A stretch of DNA of 33,012 nucleotides from Rahnella victoriana. GTDB taxonomy: Bacteria > Pseudomonadota > Gammaproteobacteria > Enterobacterales > Enterobacteriaceae. Where the stretch lies: NCBI RefSeq assembly GCF_004330295.1, contig NZ_SJOJ01000038.1:1-33012 (forward strand). Reading direction: 5' to 3'. The notes below the pieces were generated by a model. It saw only the letters and a list, made by a program, of their open reading frames with translations. It ran no database searches and was not told where the DNA came from. Shown here in pieces: positions 7,801 through 17,793 of this stretch. The position numbers and the translations under genes are program-made. The stretch's first letter is position 1. Each line of letters opens with the position of its first letter.

Positions 7801-8598
7801 TTAATCCAATTCGTTGTCGAGATCGTTAACACCCGGTGCAGCCGCTGCTTGCGCAGACTTGTTGTATTTCGGGCTCAACTGGATGTAGAGAACTGCCATC
7901 ACCACACCAATCACACCCAGGGCAACCAGGTTGAAGTTGGTGAATGCAGCGGTCACGAAACCGAGGTAGAAGAACGGCATCAGGTAGCCAGCACGCATCA
8001 TGTTAATGACCATGGCGTAACCAACCACGACGATCATACCACCGGCGATGTTCAGACCGTTGGTGACCACTTCAGGGATAGAGGCCAGCAGATCATGAAC
8101 GATGGCAGTACCGACAGAAACGGCAACAATCACGGCAGGGATAGCAATACGCATTGCCTGCAGAACCAGCGCCGAAACGTGGATCCAGCTGATCGCGCTC
8201 AGATTACCTTTTTCAGCGGCCTTATCGGCTGCGTGCTGGAAGGCAACGGTAATGGTACGAACGATGATGGTTAACACCTGGCCTGCGGCTGCCAGAGGAA
8301 TAGCCAGTGCGATACCGGCACCGACAGACTGTCCGCCTGCGATAACCAGAATGGTGGAGATGATAGAGGCGAGGGCGGCATCCGGGGCAACAGCAGCACC
8401 GATGTTCATCCAGCCAAGCGCGATCATTTCCAGAGTACCCCCGATGATGATCCCGGTTTTCACATCACCAAGAACAAAACCGATCAAAGTACAGGCAACT
8501 AACGGACGGTGAAACTGAAATTCATCCAGGATCGAACCCATCCCGGCAATACATGCAACAATAAATATCAGCACAATTTGTAGTGTGGTGATCTCCAT
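7801..8598 (-). CDS. manY: Mannose PTS permease IIC component ManY
   Basis: The 265-residue integral membrane protein (E. coli 266) is the IIC sugar-binding channel subunit. It has the family's multiple hydrophobic segments and motifs such as LDEFQFHRPLVACTLIGFVLGD, GGTLEMIALGWMNIGAA and APDAALASIIST. It lies 90 bases downstream of manX. In E. coli the SgrS small RNA acts on the polycistronic mRNA; whether it does here cannot be seen. ManY and ManZ are also required for phage lambda DNA entry in E. coli. Confidence 0.97.
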   Translation of the reverse strand: MEITTLQIVLIFIVACIAGMGSILDEFQFHRPLVACTLIGFVLGDVKTGIIIGGTLEMIALGWMNIGAAVAPDAALASIISTILVIAGGQSVGAGIALAIPLAAAGQVLTIIVRTITVAFQHAADKAAEKGNLSAISWIHVSALVLQAMRIAIPAVIVAVSVGTAIVHDLLASIPEVVTNGLNIAGGMIVVVGYAMVINMMRAGYLMPFFYLGFVTAAFTNFNLVALGVIGVVMAVLYIQLSPKYNKSAQAAAAPGVNDLDNELD

Positions 8599-8688
8599 TG
8601 CACTTCTCCTATGACCAAAGGACGCTGAGTATAAACAGGCACATCAGACAGATAACGTTGAGGGAATCTGCAAAACGCGATGCACTTA

Positions 8689-9651
8689 TTAATTCATCTT
8701 ATTAATGAGATCCATCATCTTGAGGCGTGAGTCAGTAGAGACTTTACGCACTTCAAGTTCGATACCTTTTTCGTTCAGTTTACGGAACGCTTCGATATCT
8801 TTTTCGTCGACCGACACGGCGTTATTGACCTGTGTTTTGCCCTGACGGAATGCCATACCACCGATATTGACGGAGGTAATGTTCACCCCACCTTCAACCA
8901 GACGCAGAACGTCAGTCGGGTTAGTGAACAGGAACATGACGCGGTCGCCAGCGTATTTAGGGTTATCCCAGACACGGATAGCTTTCGCGACGTCGACGAC
9001 GTGTGCGGTAACACCAGGAGGAGCAACCTGAGTCAGCAACGTTTTACGCACGGTATCGGCAGCCACTTCGTCGCTGACAACAATAATGCGGGTCACGTTG
9101 GTTTCTTTGGTCCAGCGGGTCGCGACCTGGCCATGAATCAAACGGTCATCGATACGGGCGAGGCCGATTTTCATATGGTCGTTCGGACCGGCAGGTTTAG
9201 CCGGGGCGGCTGCTTTTGGCGCAGGGGCGGCAACAGGGGCCTGGGCAGCAGGTTCAGGGGCTTTCAGCGCCTTCACGCCGATGCGACCTGTTTCTACAGC
9301 AATGCCAACCAGTTCCGCGAAGGAAGGATTGTCATCACGTGCCATGAAAGTCTCTGCCAGCATCGGGATGTTTACACCGGTGACAACTTCGTAATTTTCC
9401 TTATCGACAACAATACGGCTGGCGGCATTAAACGGGCTGCCACCCCAGGTGTCGACCAGGAAAAGGACGCCGCTGCTGGTGTCTAAACCACCCAACTTTG
9501 CCGTGTACTTTTCGATCAGGGTTTCGGCGTTCTCGCCGGGAACGAAATCAATAAAGGCGACATTATCCTGTTCACCTAAAATCATTTCCGCTGTTTTCAG
9601 CAGCTGCTCAGCTGCTGACCCGTGCGTGCCGATGATAATAGCAATACTCAC
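8689..9651 (-). CDS. manX: Mannose PTS IIAB component ManX
   Basis: The 320-residue cytoplasmic enzyme carries the IIA domain first, with phospho-acceptor His10 in IIGTHG, then an Ala/Pro-rich linker at about residues 131-155, then the IIB domain with His173 in RIDDRLIHGQVATRW. Phosphate passes from HPr to His10, to the IIB His, and then to the incoming sugar via ManY/ManZ. Length (E. coli 323) and layout match. It heads the manXYZ operon. Candidate Mlc/NagC-type and LacI-family-type operators lie 180-260 bases upstream. Confidence 0.97.
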   Translation of the reverse strand: MSIAIIIGTHGSAAEQLLKTAEMILGEQDNVAFIDFVPGENAETLIEKYTAKLGGLDTSSGVLFLVDTWGGSPFNAASRIVVDKENYEVVTGVNIPMLAETFMARDDNPSFAELVGIAVETGRIGVKALKAPEPAAQAPVAAPAPKAAAPAKPAGPNDHMKIGLARIDDRLIHGQVATRWTKETNVTRIIVVSDEVAADTVRKTLLTQVAPPGVTAHVVDVAKAIRVWDNPKYAGDRVMFLFTNPTDVLRLVEGGVNITSVNIGGMAFRQGKTQVNNAVSVDEKDIEAFRKLNEKGIELEVRKVSTDSRLKMMDLINKMN

Positions 9652-9832
9652 TCGCTACCTCCTCTGTTAACTCTTGGAAAGAGTTATGCACATAAGTAAT
9701 GGTGCTGATGATATCCGCCCGTTTTTATTCCTGAGGCGGACAGGGCACTCCCTGCGTACTAGCATTCCTTAATTTCTGATAAGACTGCGAAACAGTAAAG
9801 TGGCAGAACCTCAAAAGGTTGTACGACGTGAT

Positions 9833-9856
9833 TTATTTTAGTGTGCGAAAAAATAA
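9833..9856. promoter_or_regulatory. Candidate Mlc/NagC-type operator upstream of manX
   Basis: TTATTTT and AAAAATAA are arranged as an inverted repeat around a central AGTGTGCG-like core, fitting the TTATTTY...RAAATAA pattern of Mlc and NagC sites. In E. coli Mlc represses manXYZ. The assignment is from pattern alone. Confidence 0.55.
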
Positions 9857-9892
9857 TTTTTGTGACGACTGTCCGTTATTGAACGACGTATT

Positions 9893-9908
9893 GTGAATAC
9901 GCTTTCAC
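9893..9908. promoter_or_regulatory. LacI-family-type palindrome between manX and yoaE
   Basis: GTGAATACGCTTTCAC is a near-perfect palindrome with a central CG, one mismatch from the LacI-family operator pattern TGNAANCGNTTNCA. It also contains TGTGA-N8-TCACA, two bases too long for a standard CRP site. It could serve manX or yoaE, which diverge here. Confidence 0.45.
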
Positions 9909-10243
9909 ACCGCACAATAAAATAGCATAGATGTTTCAAAATGATGCTGAAGGTAAAAAAACACACTTTCTTCAAATAATCATTCCTGATAGAGTGATTT
10001 TCCGAATCATTGAACAGGAGTACCGGGCCTCAGCCCTCCCTATGGACTGTCACCGACGTCACTATTCTTCGCTTTTCACCTTCACGATCCCCGGCAAATC
10101 TGCCCCAATGGGCCTGATTTCTGCCGCACTGAAACCGCTTTCATCCGCTGAATTTGCAGCTCATACCCCCGGACGGTCATCTGACAGCCTGGCGTATCGC
10201 GTTTTTGTGCGTCTTTTTTCTATCACTCATTGCGGAGTCTGAC
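9909..10243 (+). other. Long leader/intergenic region ahead of yoaE
   Basis: About 330 bases precede the yoaE start. A frame of 103 codons (9931-10242) runs through it but lacks a Shine-Dalgarno or any recognisable family, so I treat it as noncoding. A long 5' leader is possible; I see no riboswitch signature I can name. Confidence 0.4.
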
Positions 10244-11803
10244 ATGGAATTTCTGATGGACCCTTCAATCTGGGTCGGTTTGCTGACACTTGTCGTGCTG
10301 GAAATCGTTCTGGGCATCGACAACCTGGTATTTATTGCGATTCTTGCCGATAAACTGCCGCCGAAACAGCGTGATAAAGCCCGTATCATCGGCCTTTCAC
10401 TGGCGCTGATCATGCGTTTAGGCTTGCTGTCGCTGATCTCGTGGATGGTCAAACTGACCACGCCGCTGTTCAGTATTGCGCAGTTCAGCTTCTCAGGACG
10501 TGATCTGATCTTACTGGTCGGGGGGATATTCCTGCTGTTTAAAGCCACCACCGAACTGCACGAACGGCTGGAAGGGCATGATGAGCATGGCGCACCGAAC
10601 CGCGGCTACGCCAGTTTCTGGGCCGTCGTGGCGCAGATTGTGGTGCTGGACGCCGTCTTCTCTCTTGATGCGGTGATCACCGCCGTCGGCATGGTGAACA
10701 ACCTGGCTGTCATGATGACCGCCGTGGTGATTGCCATGGGCGTGATGCTGCTGGCGTCGAAATCGCTGACGCGGTTTGTGAACAATCATCCGACCGTGGT
10801 GGTGCTGTGTCTCAGTTTCCTGCTGATGATTGGTCTGAGCCTGATCGCGGAAGGTTTCGGTTTTCACATTCCGAAAGGCTATCTGTACGCGGCGATTGGT
10901 TTCTCGATTCTGATTGAATTGTTCAACCAGATTGCGCGCCGTAATTTCCTGAAAAGTCAGTCCAGCCGTCCGATGCGTGAGCGTACCGCCGAGGCGATTC
11001 AGCGACTGATGGGCGGGAAACGCCAGAATGAGCATGAAGATGAACCTGCGGGCGTGGTATTGCCTGCCGGTGAAACCTTCGCAGAAGAAGAACGTCACAT
11101 GATCACCGGGGTGCTGACGCTGGCCTCACGTTCACTTCGCAGCATCATGACGCCGCGCACCGAGATTTCGTGGGTCGACTGTGAAAAGTCTCCGGCAGAA
11201 ATCCGCAGTCAGCTGCTGGATACGCCGCACAGCCTGTTCCCGATCTGCCGTCATTCGCTGGATGATGTGATCGGCGTGGTGCGGGCGAAAGATCTGCTGG
11301 TGGCGCTGGAAATGGGTGAAAGCATTGTGGCGTTTGCTGAAAAAACGCCGCCGATTGTGGTGCCGGAAACCATGGATGTCATCAATCTGCTGGCGGTTCT
11401 GCGCAAGGCGAAAGGCCGTCTGGTGGTGGTCAGCAACGAGTTTGGTGTGATTCAGGGGCTGGTGACGCCGCTGGACGTTCTTGAAGCCATCGCAGGGGAA
11501 TTCCCTGACGAAGATGAAACGCCGGACGTTGTGGCGGATGGCGATGCGTGGATTGCCAAAGGCGGGACCGATTTACACCTGTTGCAGCAAATCCTCGACG
11601 TCAAAACGCTGGTCAATCCTGACGACGATTTTGCCTCACTTGCCGGCCTGTTGCTGTCAAAATCAGGTCAGATGCCGGTTGCGGGCGAAGTGATCGAGAT
11701 GGCGTCGCTGCACTTTGAGATCCTGGATGTGTCGGAATACCGCATTGAGCGCGTGCGCATTACGCGGATGAAGTCAGAAAACGAATGGGATGAAGACCAG
11801 TAA
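10244..11803 (+). CDS. yoaE: TerC-family membrane protein with CBS and CorC domains YoaE
   Basis: The 519-residue protein (E. coli YoaE 518) has an N-terminal TerC domain of about seven transmembrane helices (residues ~10-240) with acidic motifs [13 protein letters not shown] and [15 protein letters not shown]. This is followed by a paired CBS domain region (residues ~300-420: [29 protein letters not shown]) and a C-terminal CorC_HlyC transporter-associated domain. TerC proteins are implicated in metal (Mn) export and metalation of exported proteins. The start at ATG 10244, with GCGGAGT 6 bases upstream, is preferred over a 30-codon upstream extension. A bidirectional terminator follows. Confidence 0.93.
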   Translation: MEFLMDPSIWVGLLTLVVLEIVLGIDNLVFIAILADKLPPKQRDKARIIGLSLALIMRLGLLSLISWMVKLTTPLFSIAQFSFSGRDLILLVGGIFLLFKATTELHERLEGHDEHGAPNRGYASFWAVVAQIVVLDAVFSLDAVITAVGMVNNLAVMMTAVVIAMGVMLLASKSLTRFVNNHPTVVVLCLSFLLMIGLSLIAEGFGFHIPKGYLYAAIGFSILIELFNQIARRNFLKSQSSRPMRERTAEAIQRLMGGKRQNEHEDEPAGVVLPAGETFAEEERHMITGVLTLASRSLRSIMTPRTEISWVDCEKSPAEIRSQLLDTPHSLFPICRHSLDDVIGVVRAKDLLVALEMGESIVAFAEKTPPIVVPETMDVINLLAVLRKAKGRLVVVSNEFGVIQGLVTPLDVLEAIAGEFPDEDETPDVVADGDAWIAKGGTDLHLLQQILDVKTLVNPDDDFASLAGLLLSKSGQMPVAGEVIEMASLHFEILDVSEYRIERVRITRMKSENEWDEDQ

Positions 11804-11824
11804 CGGGGCTTTATTTCGGTATGT

Positions 11825-11853
11825 AAAACGGCGACTTCGGTCGCCGTTTTTTA
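11825..11853. terminator. Bidirectional terminator between yoaE and pdeD
   Basis: AAAACGGCGAC and GTCGCCGTTTT form an 11-bp stem around a short TTCG-type loop (cttcgg context) with T runs on both strands. It lies between convergent genes. Confidence 0.88.
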
Positions 11854-11893
11854 TGGTCGTTTGCAGGGGTGAGGGAAAGCCGGTTTCCTGCCT

Positions 11894-13486
11894 TCAGGCC
11901 AGATCAGGATTATCCTGCAACGGCATATTCTGGGTGGATTTCTTATAACGCTCCAGCCAGATCGGGAACACTTCGATGGGCATCGGACGGGCAAAATAAT
12001 AGCCCTGCAAAGAATCGACCTTGCGTTTACGCAGATAATCCACCTGTTCGCGGGTTTCCACCCCTTCAGCAATCAGCTTCAGATTGAGGCGCTGCGCCAG
12101 CGTGATGATCGTATCCGTCACCGTCGCGTTGATGGCATCGGTACCAATCGACGCGGTAAAGGCCTGGTCAATTTTCAGCACGTCCGGATTCAGCGTCTTG
12201 AGATAACTCAGTGAACTGTGGCCGGTACCGAAATCGTCAATGGCCAGCAGAATGCCCATTTCTTTTAGCTGCGCAATCTCTGCCGCCCGCAACTCCTGCA
12301 AACGGGTCCGCTCGGTCAGCTCCAGCATCAGGGAAACCGAAGGCTGCGCTGGCAGCCAGAGCTGGCGAATATCGTCCACGATTTCCATATTATTAAAGTG
12401 CTGTGCCGCGACATTAATACTGACATAGAAACCCGGTGTGGCCGGAAAGACGGCCAGATTCTCGGCAACGGTTCTGATGAGATAGCGCGTCAGCGAGATG
12501 ATCAAGCCATGTTGTTCCGCGAGCGGAATAAACACATCCGGTGAGACCCATTCCTGACGGCGGTTTTTCCAGCGCATCAGCGTTTCCACACCGATGCAGC
12601 GACCATCCGTGCTGTTAATGATCGGCTGGCAATAGACTTTAAATTCGCGGTGTGAAATACCGTGGCTGATCGGGTAGGCCAGACTGATACGGCTTCCCGA
12701 AAGCAGATACACCGCCGTAGCGGTCAGCAGACTGATCAGAAGCGACAGCGGCAGATGGGAAAGCAGTTCTCCCCAGGCCAGCGTGCTGGCTTCTTCGCCG
12801 TAAATGGACACGGAAAAATCATATTTCTTCGATTGCGAACTCAGCAGCGGCGGTTGCGGCAGGGCGCTGTTGGTGACGATGGTATTTTTACCGTACTCGA
12901 GATTTTGCTTGCCGACATTTAACACAATGTGACTGGCGTAAGGTGGCTGGGGTTCGAGCAGGAAATTCGACAAAATCCCGATGTTATAAACAAACAGTTC
13001 ACCGTTGAGGTTATCCGGCGTAGTCGGCTGCCAGAGCACCAGCGTCGGCGTGTCCACGCGGCTCCATTTCGACGCGCGAAGTTCAAGCTGGGTTTTACCC
13101 TGCGCCAGAGAAGGCAGGGTTTTACTGAAGCTCAGATCCAGCGTACCCACCAGGCTGGAACAGATGATTTTGCCGTCACTGACCAGGCTGATGGAACGCA
13201 ACGTCTGCATGCGTGCGACGGTCTGCTGCATCACGGGTTGCAACGCCGCACAGCTGAGGGTTTGATCGACAGGAAGGGTTCTTCCCGCCGGGGAAGCAGG
13301 CTCAAGCAACTTTTCTAATTTTTCAACGGTGTGAATTGCCACGCGTTGTTGGTCTTCGGCAATGACCTGAGCTTGTTCGTAAATACGAATGCCAAGGGTC
13401 AGAAGCAGCGTACATATCCCCATTGCACTGGCGAGCGCAATGCGATAGTAGCGATACTTCGCCAGTCCGGTCTGGGAGAACAGCAT
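11894..13486 (-). CDS. pdeD: CSS-motif EAL c-di-GMP phosphodiesterase (PdeD/YoaD-like)
   Basis: The 530-residue membrane protein has transmembrane segments at ~16-35 and ~246-264 flanking a periplasmic CSS domain, with the Cys pair at 79 (SCAAL) and 109 (CSS). In this family the disulfide state of the pair tunes phosphodiesterase activity. The cytoplasmic EAL domain keeps the metal and catalytic residues: Glu301 (ETL, an ExL variant), Asn358 (SINVA), Glu389 (ELTER), Asp417-Asp418 (DDFGTG), Lys438 and Glu474 (AEGVET), so it should hydrolyse c-di-GMP. No GGDEF domain is present. Position between yoaE and sdaA matches E. coli pdeD (yoaD); orthology rests on synteny and architecture. Confidence 0.9.
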   Translation of the reverse strand: MLFSQTGLAKYRYYRIALASAMGICTLLLTLGIRIYEQAQVIAEDQQRVAIHTVEKLEKLLEPASPAGRTLPVDQTLSCAALQPVMQQTVARMQTLRSISLVSDGKIICSSLVGTLDLSFSKTLPSLAQGKTQLELRASKWSRVDTPTLVLWQPTTPDNLNGELFVYNIGILSNFLLEPQPPYASHIVLNVGKQNLEYGKNTIVTNSALPQPPLLSSQSKKYDFSVSIYGEEASTLAWGELLSHLPLSLLISLLTATAVYLLSGSRISLAYPISHGISHREFKVYCQPIINSTDGRCIGVETLMRWKNRRQEWVSPDVFIPLAEQHGLIISLTRYLIRTVAENLAVFPATPGFYVSINVAAQHFNNMEIVDDIRQLWLPAQPSVSLMLELTERTRLQELRAAEIAQLKEMGILLAIDDFGTGHSSLSYLKTLNPDVLKIDQAFTASIGTDAINATVTDTIITLAQRLNLKLIAEGVETREQVDYLRKRKVDSLQGYYFARPMPIEVFPIWLERYKKSTQNMPLQDNPDLA

Positions 13487-13803
13487 CGTTCTAATCCTTT
13501 TATCCCGTATTAATGCAGGTCAAAATTATTATTTTTAAGGGGTTACCGGTGCGTGACAGCCATTAAATTATTATTGAGATTAGCTGTAAAACGCAGGGCG
13601 CTCTGAACGGGAAAAATCAGGCGGAAATCAGCATGCCGTACGTGCAGGGTAGAAAGCAAGTGTCACAACTATTATATCTTGATAATACAACAGGTTGTTG
13701 TTAGCGAAGGTTTTATTGCTGCCTGCTTCCCCCGTAATGGTATTTCCTGCGGTGAACTGGTTAAAAAACACGCACCCTGATGCACCGCAGGAAAGCGACA
13801 AAA
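13487..13803. other. Intergenic region between pdeD and sdaA
   Basis: This 317-base stretch separates the pdeD start from the sdaA stop. A frame of 61 codons on the minus strand (13628-13813) overlaps the sdaA 3' end and would start with GTG, but nothing supports it. No terminator, operator or RNA is recognised. Confidence 0.4.
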
Positions 13804-15168
13804 TCAGTCGCACTGAACCTTGATTGCCAGACCACCGCGTGAGGTTTCACGGTATTTAGCGTTCATGTCTTTACCGGTTTCGTACATCGTCTCAATGACT
13901 TTATCCAGTGACACTCTTGGCTCGCTGGTGCGGCGTAACGCCATACGGGCGGCGTTAATGGCTTTCACTGACGCAATGGCATTGCGTTCGATGCATGGCA
14001 CCTGAACCTGTCCGGCGACCGGGTCGCAGGTTAAACCCAGATTGTGTTCCATACCAATTTCAGCCGCGACGCAGACTTGCTCCGGGCTTCCGCCCAGCAG
14101 TTCCGTCAGACCCGCCGCCGCCATCGAACAGGCCACACCGACTTCGCCCTGACAACCGACTTCCGCACCGGAAATAGAGGCGTTCATTTTATACAGAATA
14201 CCGATCGCGCCGGAGGTCAGGAAGTAACGCAGATAAATGTCCGGGCTGACCGACTGAATAAACTGATCGTAATAGGCCAGAACCGCCGGAACAATGCCGC
14301 ACGCCCCGTTGGTTGGCGCGGTGACCACACGTCCGCCTGCGGCATTCTCTTCGTTAACTGCCAGCGCAAACATATTCACCCAGTCGATGACGTTCATCGG
14401 GTCGCTGGACAGTTTATCATTTGACACCAGCATCCGCCGCAGGGCAGAAGCACGACGCGGCACCCGCAGCGGACCGGGCAACACACCTTCGGTATTCAGG
14501 CCGCGATCGATACACGCTTGCATGGTGTGCCAGATCTTCTCGAAATACTGCTCGATGTCCTGTTTGCTGTGCTGAGCCAGCTCGTTTTTCATCACCAGAC
14601 CGGATAATGACAGCCCGGTTTCCTTACATTTTGCCAGCATTTCACTGGCCGAATTAAAGCTGTACGGCACGGTCACTTCGTCGAGTACCGGCTGGCCGAA
14701 ATGCTCGTCATCAACAATAAAACCGCCGCCGACAGAGTAATACGTCTTGCTGTAAATCATCTTGTCGCCCGCGAAGGCGTGGATTTGCATGGCGTTCTCG
14801 TGACGCGGCAAATTCTCCCCGCGAAATACCATGCCGGTATCGCGTGGGAAATCGACTTCGTGCTGGGTTGTGCCCAACGGCAGGCGCTCACGTTGCTCAA
14901 CGTCGCGGATAAAATGGGGAATGCCGTCAATGTCGACGGTGTCTGGCTGGTTACCCGCCAGGCCTAAAATAATGGCGATATCTGTGTGGTGGCCTTTGCC
15001 GGTCAGGGACAAAGAACCAAAAACGTCCACGGCGACACGCGTAACGGCAGGCATCATGCCCTTTTCCAGCAGGTCATCAGCGAACTGTTTCCCTGCTTTC
15101 ATCGGGCCCAAAGTATGGGAACTGGAAGGGCCAATCCCGACCTTGAACATGTCGAAAACGCTAATCAC
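13804..15168 (-). CDS. sdaA: L-serine dehydratase SdaA
   Basis: The 454-residue enzyme (same length as E. coli SdaA) deaminates L-serine to pyruvate and ammonia with an oxygen-sensitive 4Fe-4S cluster. The beta domain begins at [19 protein letters not shown]; the alpha domain holds conserved Cys residues in [23 protein letters not shown] and PCIERNA. GTG 15168 is chosen because it gives [11 protein letters not shown], equivalent to E. coli MISLFDM, and has GGAGT 7 bases upstream; the frame is open to 15231. It is single-gene, with paired palindromic repeats about 75-105 bases upstream. Confidence 0.96.
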   Translation of the reverse strand: MISVFDMFKVGIGPSSSHTLGPMKAGKQFADDLLEKGMMPAVTRVAVDVFGSLSLTGKGHHTDIAIILGLAGNQPDTVDIDGIPHFIRDVEQRERLPLGTTQHEVDFPRDTGMVFRGENLPRHENAMQIHAFAGDKMIYSKTYYSVGGGFIVDDEHFGQPVLDEVTVPYSFNSASEMLAKCKETGLSLSGLVMKNELAQHSKQDIEQYFEKIWHTMQACIDRGLNTEGVLPGPLRVPRRASALRRMLVSNDKLSSDPMNVIDWVNMFALAVNEENAAGGRVVTAPTNGACGIVPAVLAYYDQFIQSVSPDIYLRYFLTSGAIGILYKMNASISGAEVGCQGEVGVACSMAAAGLTELLGGSPEQVCVAAEIGMEHNLGLTCDPVAGQVQVPCIERNAIASVKAINAARMALRRTSEPRVSLDKVIETMYETGKDMNAKYRETSRGGLAIKVQCD

Positions 15169-15240
15169 GTCGAATACTCCTGTAATAGATTGCGGCAGGG
15201 AACGGGATCCCTGACTTCCATCAATGAACACAGCAGAGGT

Positions 15241-15275
15241 TGTCCTTATGGACGGGTCTCTTGTTCTTATGGACA
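15241..15275. repeat. Two near-palindromic repeats upstream of sdaA
   Basis: TGTCCTTATGGACG (15241-15254) and TGTTCTTATGGACA (15262-15275) share 12 of 14 bases and are 21 bases apart. Each has GTCC/GGAC-type arms around TTAT. They lie 73-107 bases upstream of the sdaA start, a typical place for tandem operator sites. They do not resemble the Lrp or CRP consensus. Confidence 0.6.
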
Positions 15276-15373
15276 GACTTATAGTTTAAAAGGGCTGAGA
15301 GGCAAAAGTTTCATTTTTCGCATGAAATAAACTTATTTGATGCAAAAGTGTGATCGTAATGTAATCAGAGAGG

Positions 15374-15976
15374 TCAGACTTCAACCTGCCGGGCCAGCTG
15401 ACGGATAATTCCCGCCGTGAGTCCCCAGACAAATTGCTGCTGATACCAGGATAAATACACCCGGTGATGTATGCCCCGGCGGTGAATATCCAGAGGATGA
15501 TAACGTGCGAGATCAAAGGCTTCCTGCAACGGCATTTCGAACAGCTCGGCGACTTCATCTTCCGCCGGATGCAGCGGCACATCCACCGGTAACAGACCGA
15601 CGACCGGCGTCACCTGAAAACCGCTGCTGCTGTCCTGCGGCGAAAGCGTGCCTAATACATGAACAAACTCGGGCGGGATGGCGACCTCTTCCTGCGCTTC
15701 ACGTAATGCGGTGGCAATAATCGAGGCATCGGTGGCATCCGCGGCTCCGCCCGGAAACGCCACCTGACCGGCGTGTTTACGCAACTGATCAGAACGGCGC
15801 GTCAGTAACAACGTCGGTTCGGGGCGGCATATAATCGGGATCAACACGGCGGCATGACGGGTTCCGCGCAACGCCGGTACAGGCTGGCGCGGCTGCTGCA
15901 ACTGAAAGCGCAGAATGAACGCCTCCACGGCAGGTGAGAATGTCGTTACTGGCGCAAGTTGTTCCGGCATTGTCAC
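15374..15976 (-). CDS. nudL: Nudix hydrolase NudL (YeaB, CoA pyrophosphatase family)
   Basis: The 200-residue protein belongs to the CoA-pyrophosphatase branch of Nudix hydrolases. The Nudix box reads [23 protein letters not shown]: it keeps REAQEE but has Asp in place of the first Glu and Ala in place of the usual Gly, the same departures I recall in E. coli NudL. The UPF0035-type motif [21 protein letters not shown] precedes it. GTG 15976 overlaps the pabB stop (GTGA), with GGAG 10 bases upstream; ATG 15970 would give MPEQ. The overlap indicates translational coupling with pabB. Confidence 0.92.
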   Translation of the reverse strand: MTMPEQLAPVTTFSPAVEAFILRFQLQQPRQPVPALRGTRHAAVLIPIICRPEPTLLLTRRSDQLRKHAGQVAFPGGAADATDASIIATALREAQEEVAIPPEFVHVLGTLSPQDSSSGFQVTPVVGLLPVDVPLHPAEDEVAELFEMPLQEAFDLARYHPLDIHRRGIHHRVYLSWYQQQFVWGLTAGIIRQLARQVEV

Positions 15977-17349
15977 GGCTGGATGTCTCCTAATTCCGGC
16001 AGAATACGGGCAATCTTATCAAAAGTTTCCTGATATTCCGCCTGTTCCTGACTGTCTGCGACAATCCCGCCTCCCGCCCAGCAGTAAATTTTGCCCTGTG
16101 CGGTGAGCAAGGTGCGGATGGTAATGTTGCTGTCCATCGTGCCGCAGCAACTCAGATAAGCGATGCTGCCGCAGTAGCCGTTGCGCCGTTGCGGTTCAAG
16201 TTCTTCGATAATTTCCATCGCCCGTACTTTCGGTGCGCCGGTAATGGAACCGCCGGGGAAGCAGGCGCGCAGCAAGGCGCTGGCATGACAGGTTGGCGGC
16301 AACTGAGCGGTGATGGTGCTGACCAGATGATGGACGGCGGGAAAGGGTTCAACCACAAATAATTCCGGCACCCGCACGCTGCCGGGCGTCGCCACGCGGC
16401 CAATATCGTTACGCAGTAAATCGACAATCATCAGGTTCTCGGCGCGGTCTTTCTCCGAGGCCGCCAGACGTTCCGCCTGCCGGGCATCTTCCGCCGGATC
16501 TTCACAACGTGGCAGCGTGCCTTTAATCGGACGGGTCTGGATCTGATGGTCTTTCAGCCAGATAAAACGCTCGGGAGAAAGGCAGAGCACGGCATTTTCC
16601 GGCAGCCGCAGGAAAGCCGAGAAGGGCGCGCGGTTGGCCTGATTCAGTCGCAGGAACGCCTGCCATTCATCGCCGCTGTAATGGGTGGAAAATCGCTGCG
16701 CCAGATTGATCTGGTAGCAGTCGCCGCTGTGAATGTATTCCTGAATCTGGCGGAATTTTGCGCCATATTCCTCGCGGCTCATATTGGCCTGCCACGGCGC
16801 ACGCAGACGGAACGGAGCAGCAGAAGGCGCGTGCGGATATTGCGCCAGCCAGCGTAAACGTCCGGCGGCGTCACCGTGGCAAATCAGCGTCAGACGCTGT
16901 AAGTGGTGATCGGCAATCAGCGCCCAGTCATATATCCCCACCGCCATATCCGGCAGATCGATATCGCGTTCTGCCGTCTCAGGCAGGGTTTCGACACGGC
17001 GTCCCAGATCATAGCCAAACAGCCCCAGCGCGCCGCCCAGAAAAGGAAAATCTGGAGAGCTTTCAGCCCGCAATCCTGCCACCGCGAGTTGTTCTTCCAG
17101 CAAAGCAAAAGGCTCCTCAGCCCGCGATTCCGTCACGCCCTGGTGGTCAATCTGCGTCAGGCCGCCGCGGGTGGTCAGCGTGATCAGCGGATCGGCCACC
17201 AGAATATCGAAACGGTTATGCTGATGCTGCGCCGAACCGGAATGCAGCAACATCGCCCACGGCAGGGCGGAAAGTGGCGCGAAGCGTTCTGTTAAGGCAT
17301 CGGGCTGATAAGGCAATGAATGAAAAACAACGGATTGAGCGGATTGCAT
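15973..17349 (-). CDS. pabB: Aminodeoxychorismate synthase component I PabB
   Basis: The 458-residue protein (E. coli 453) converts chorismate with ammonia supplied by PabA into 4-amino-4-deoxychorismate for folate synthesis. It has the anthranilate synthase-like N-terminal region and the chorismate-binding domain with PIKGT (the nucleophilic Lys of PabB), [40 protein letters not shown] and the C-terminal GGGIVADS. Start is ATG 17349. It is the first gene of a pabB-nudL pair and is divergent from yoaH, as in E. coli. Confidence 0.96.
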   Translation of the reverse strand: MQSAQSVVFHSLPYQPDALTERFAPLSALPWAMLLHSGSAQHQHNRFDILVADPLITLTTRGGLTQIDHQGVTESRAEEPFALLEEQLAVAGLRAESSPDFPFLGGALGLFGYDLGRRVETLPETAERDIDLPDMAVGIYDWALIADHHLQRLTLICHGDAAGRLRWLAQYPHAPSAAPFRLRAPWQANMSREEYGAKFRQIQEYIHSGDCYQINLAQRFSTHYSGDEWQAFLRLNQANRAPFSAFLRLPENAVLCLSPERFIWLKDHQIQTRPIKGTLPRCEDPAEDARQAERLAASEKDRAENLMIVDLLRNDIGRVATPGSVRVPELFVVEPFPAVHHLVSTITAQLPPTCHASALLRACFPGGSITGAPKVRAMEIIEELEPQRRNGYCGSIAYLSCCGTMDSNITIRTLLTAQGKIYCWAGGGIVADSQEQAEYQETFDKIARILPELGDIQP

Positions 17350-17512
17350 GACAGGTCTGAGATTCTCTGGCGCGATGGCGTATTTTATCCGGATCCTAAC
17401 ACAGATCGGAGGGCCTGAAAGCAGCGCAGGCGAATTGCGCTGATAAGGCGTATACTGTGCAGCCGCGCACCGTGCGGGCTTTTATTTTCACCCAGTACAA
17501 CAGGACACTCCC

Positions 17513-17692
17513 ATGCTGACAGGTATGCCTTCATTATCGCATCATGAACAAGAACAGGCCGCCGATCGTATCCGCCAGTTAATGGAAACCGGTATGAGCA
17601 GCGGCGAAGCCATTGCGACCGTAGCAGCAGAAATCCGCGAATCGCACAAAGGCGATCGCGTCACCGTCATTTTTGATGACGAAGACGAATAA
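17513..17692 (+). CDS. yoaH: UPF0181 protein YoaH
   Basis: A 59-residue gene reads [20 protein letters not shown] and continues [20 protein letters not shown], ending in an acidic FDDEDE tail. It matches the E. coli YoaH pattern (59 residues, [26 protein letters not shown]) and sits divergent from pabB as in E. coli. Function is unknown. AGGACA lies upstream of ATG 17513. A TATACT -10-like element lies about 60 bases upstream. A terminator follows at 17725-17762. Confidence 0.93.
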   Translation: MLTGMPSLSHHEQEQAADRIRQLMETGMSSGEAIATVAAEIRESHKGDRVTVIFDDEDE

Positions 17693-17724
17693 GTCGCTGG
17701 CCGGGGAGGTTATTCCCCGCAAAG

Positions 17725-17762
17725 AAAAACCGGACCCTTTTCAGGCGTCCGGTTTTTTTTTC
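17725..17762 (+). terminator. Rho-independent terminator after yoaH
   Basis: ACCGGAC and GTCCGGT form a stem with an 11-base loop, followed by nine T residues. It lies between yoaH and the convergent purT gene. Confidence 0.85.
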
Positions 17763-17793
17763 GTCTCTTTTTCGACTCAGAACAACGAATCGC

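Noticed and set aside
9931-10242. 103-codon frame directly upstream of yoaE
   Set aside because: No Shine-Dalgarno, no recognisable domain, atypical composition, and it ends just before the well-supported yoaE start; better read as leader sequence.
13628-13813. 61-codon minus-strand frame with a CGASGC lipobox-like sequence after sdaA
   Set aside because: It would start with GTG overlapping the sdaA stop without a clear ribosome-binding site, and the rest shows no lipoprotein-like composition.
14044-15330. Several 90-130-codon plus-strand frames opposite sdaA
   Set aside because: They are antisense shadows of the well-conserved sdaA coding sequence.
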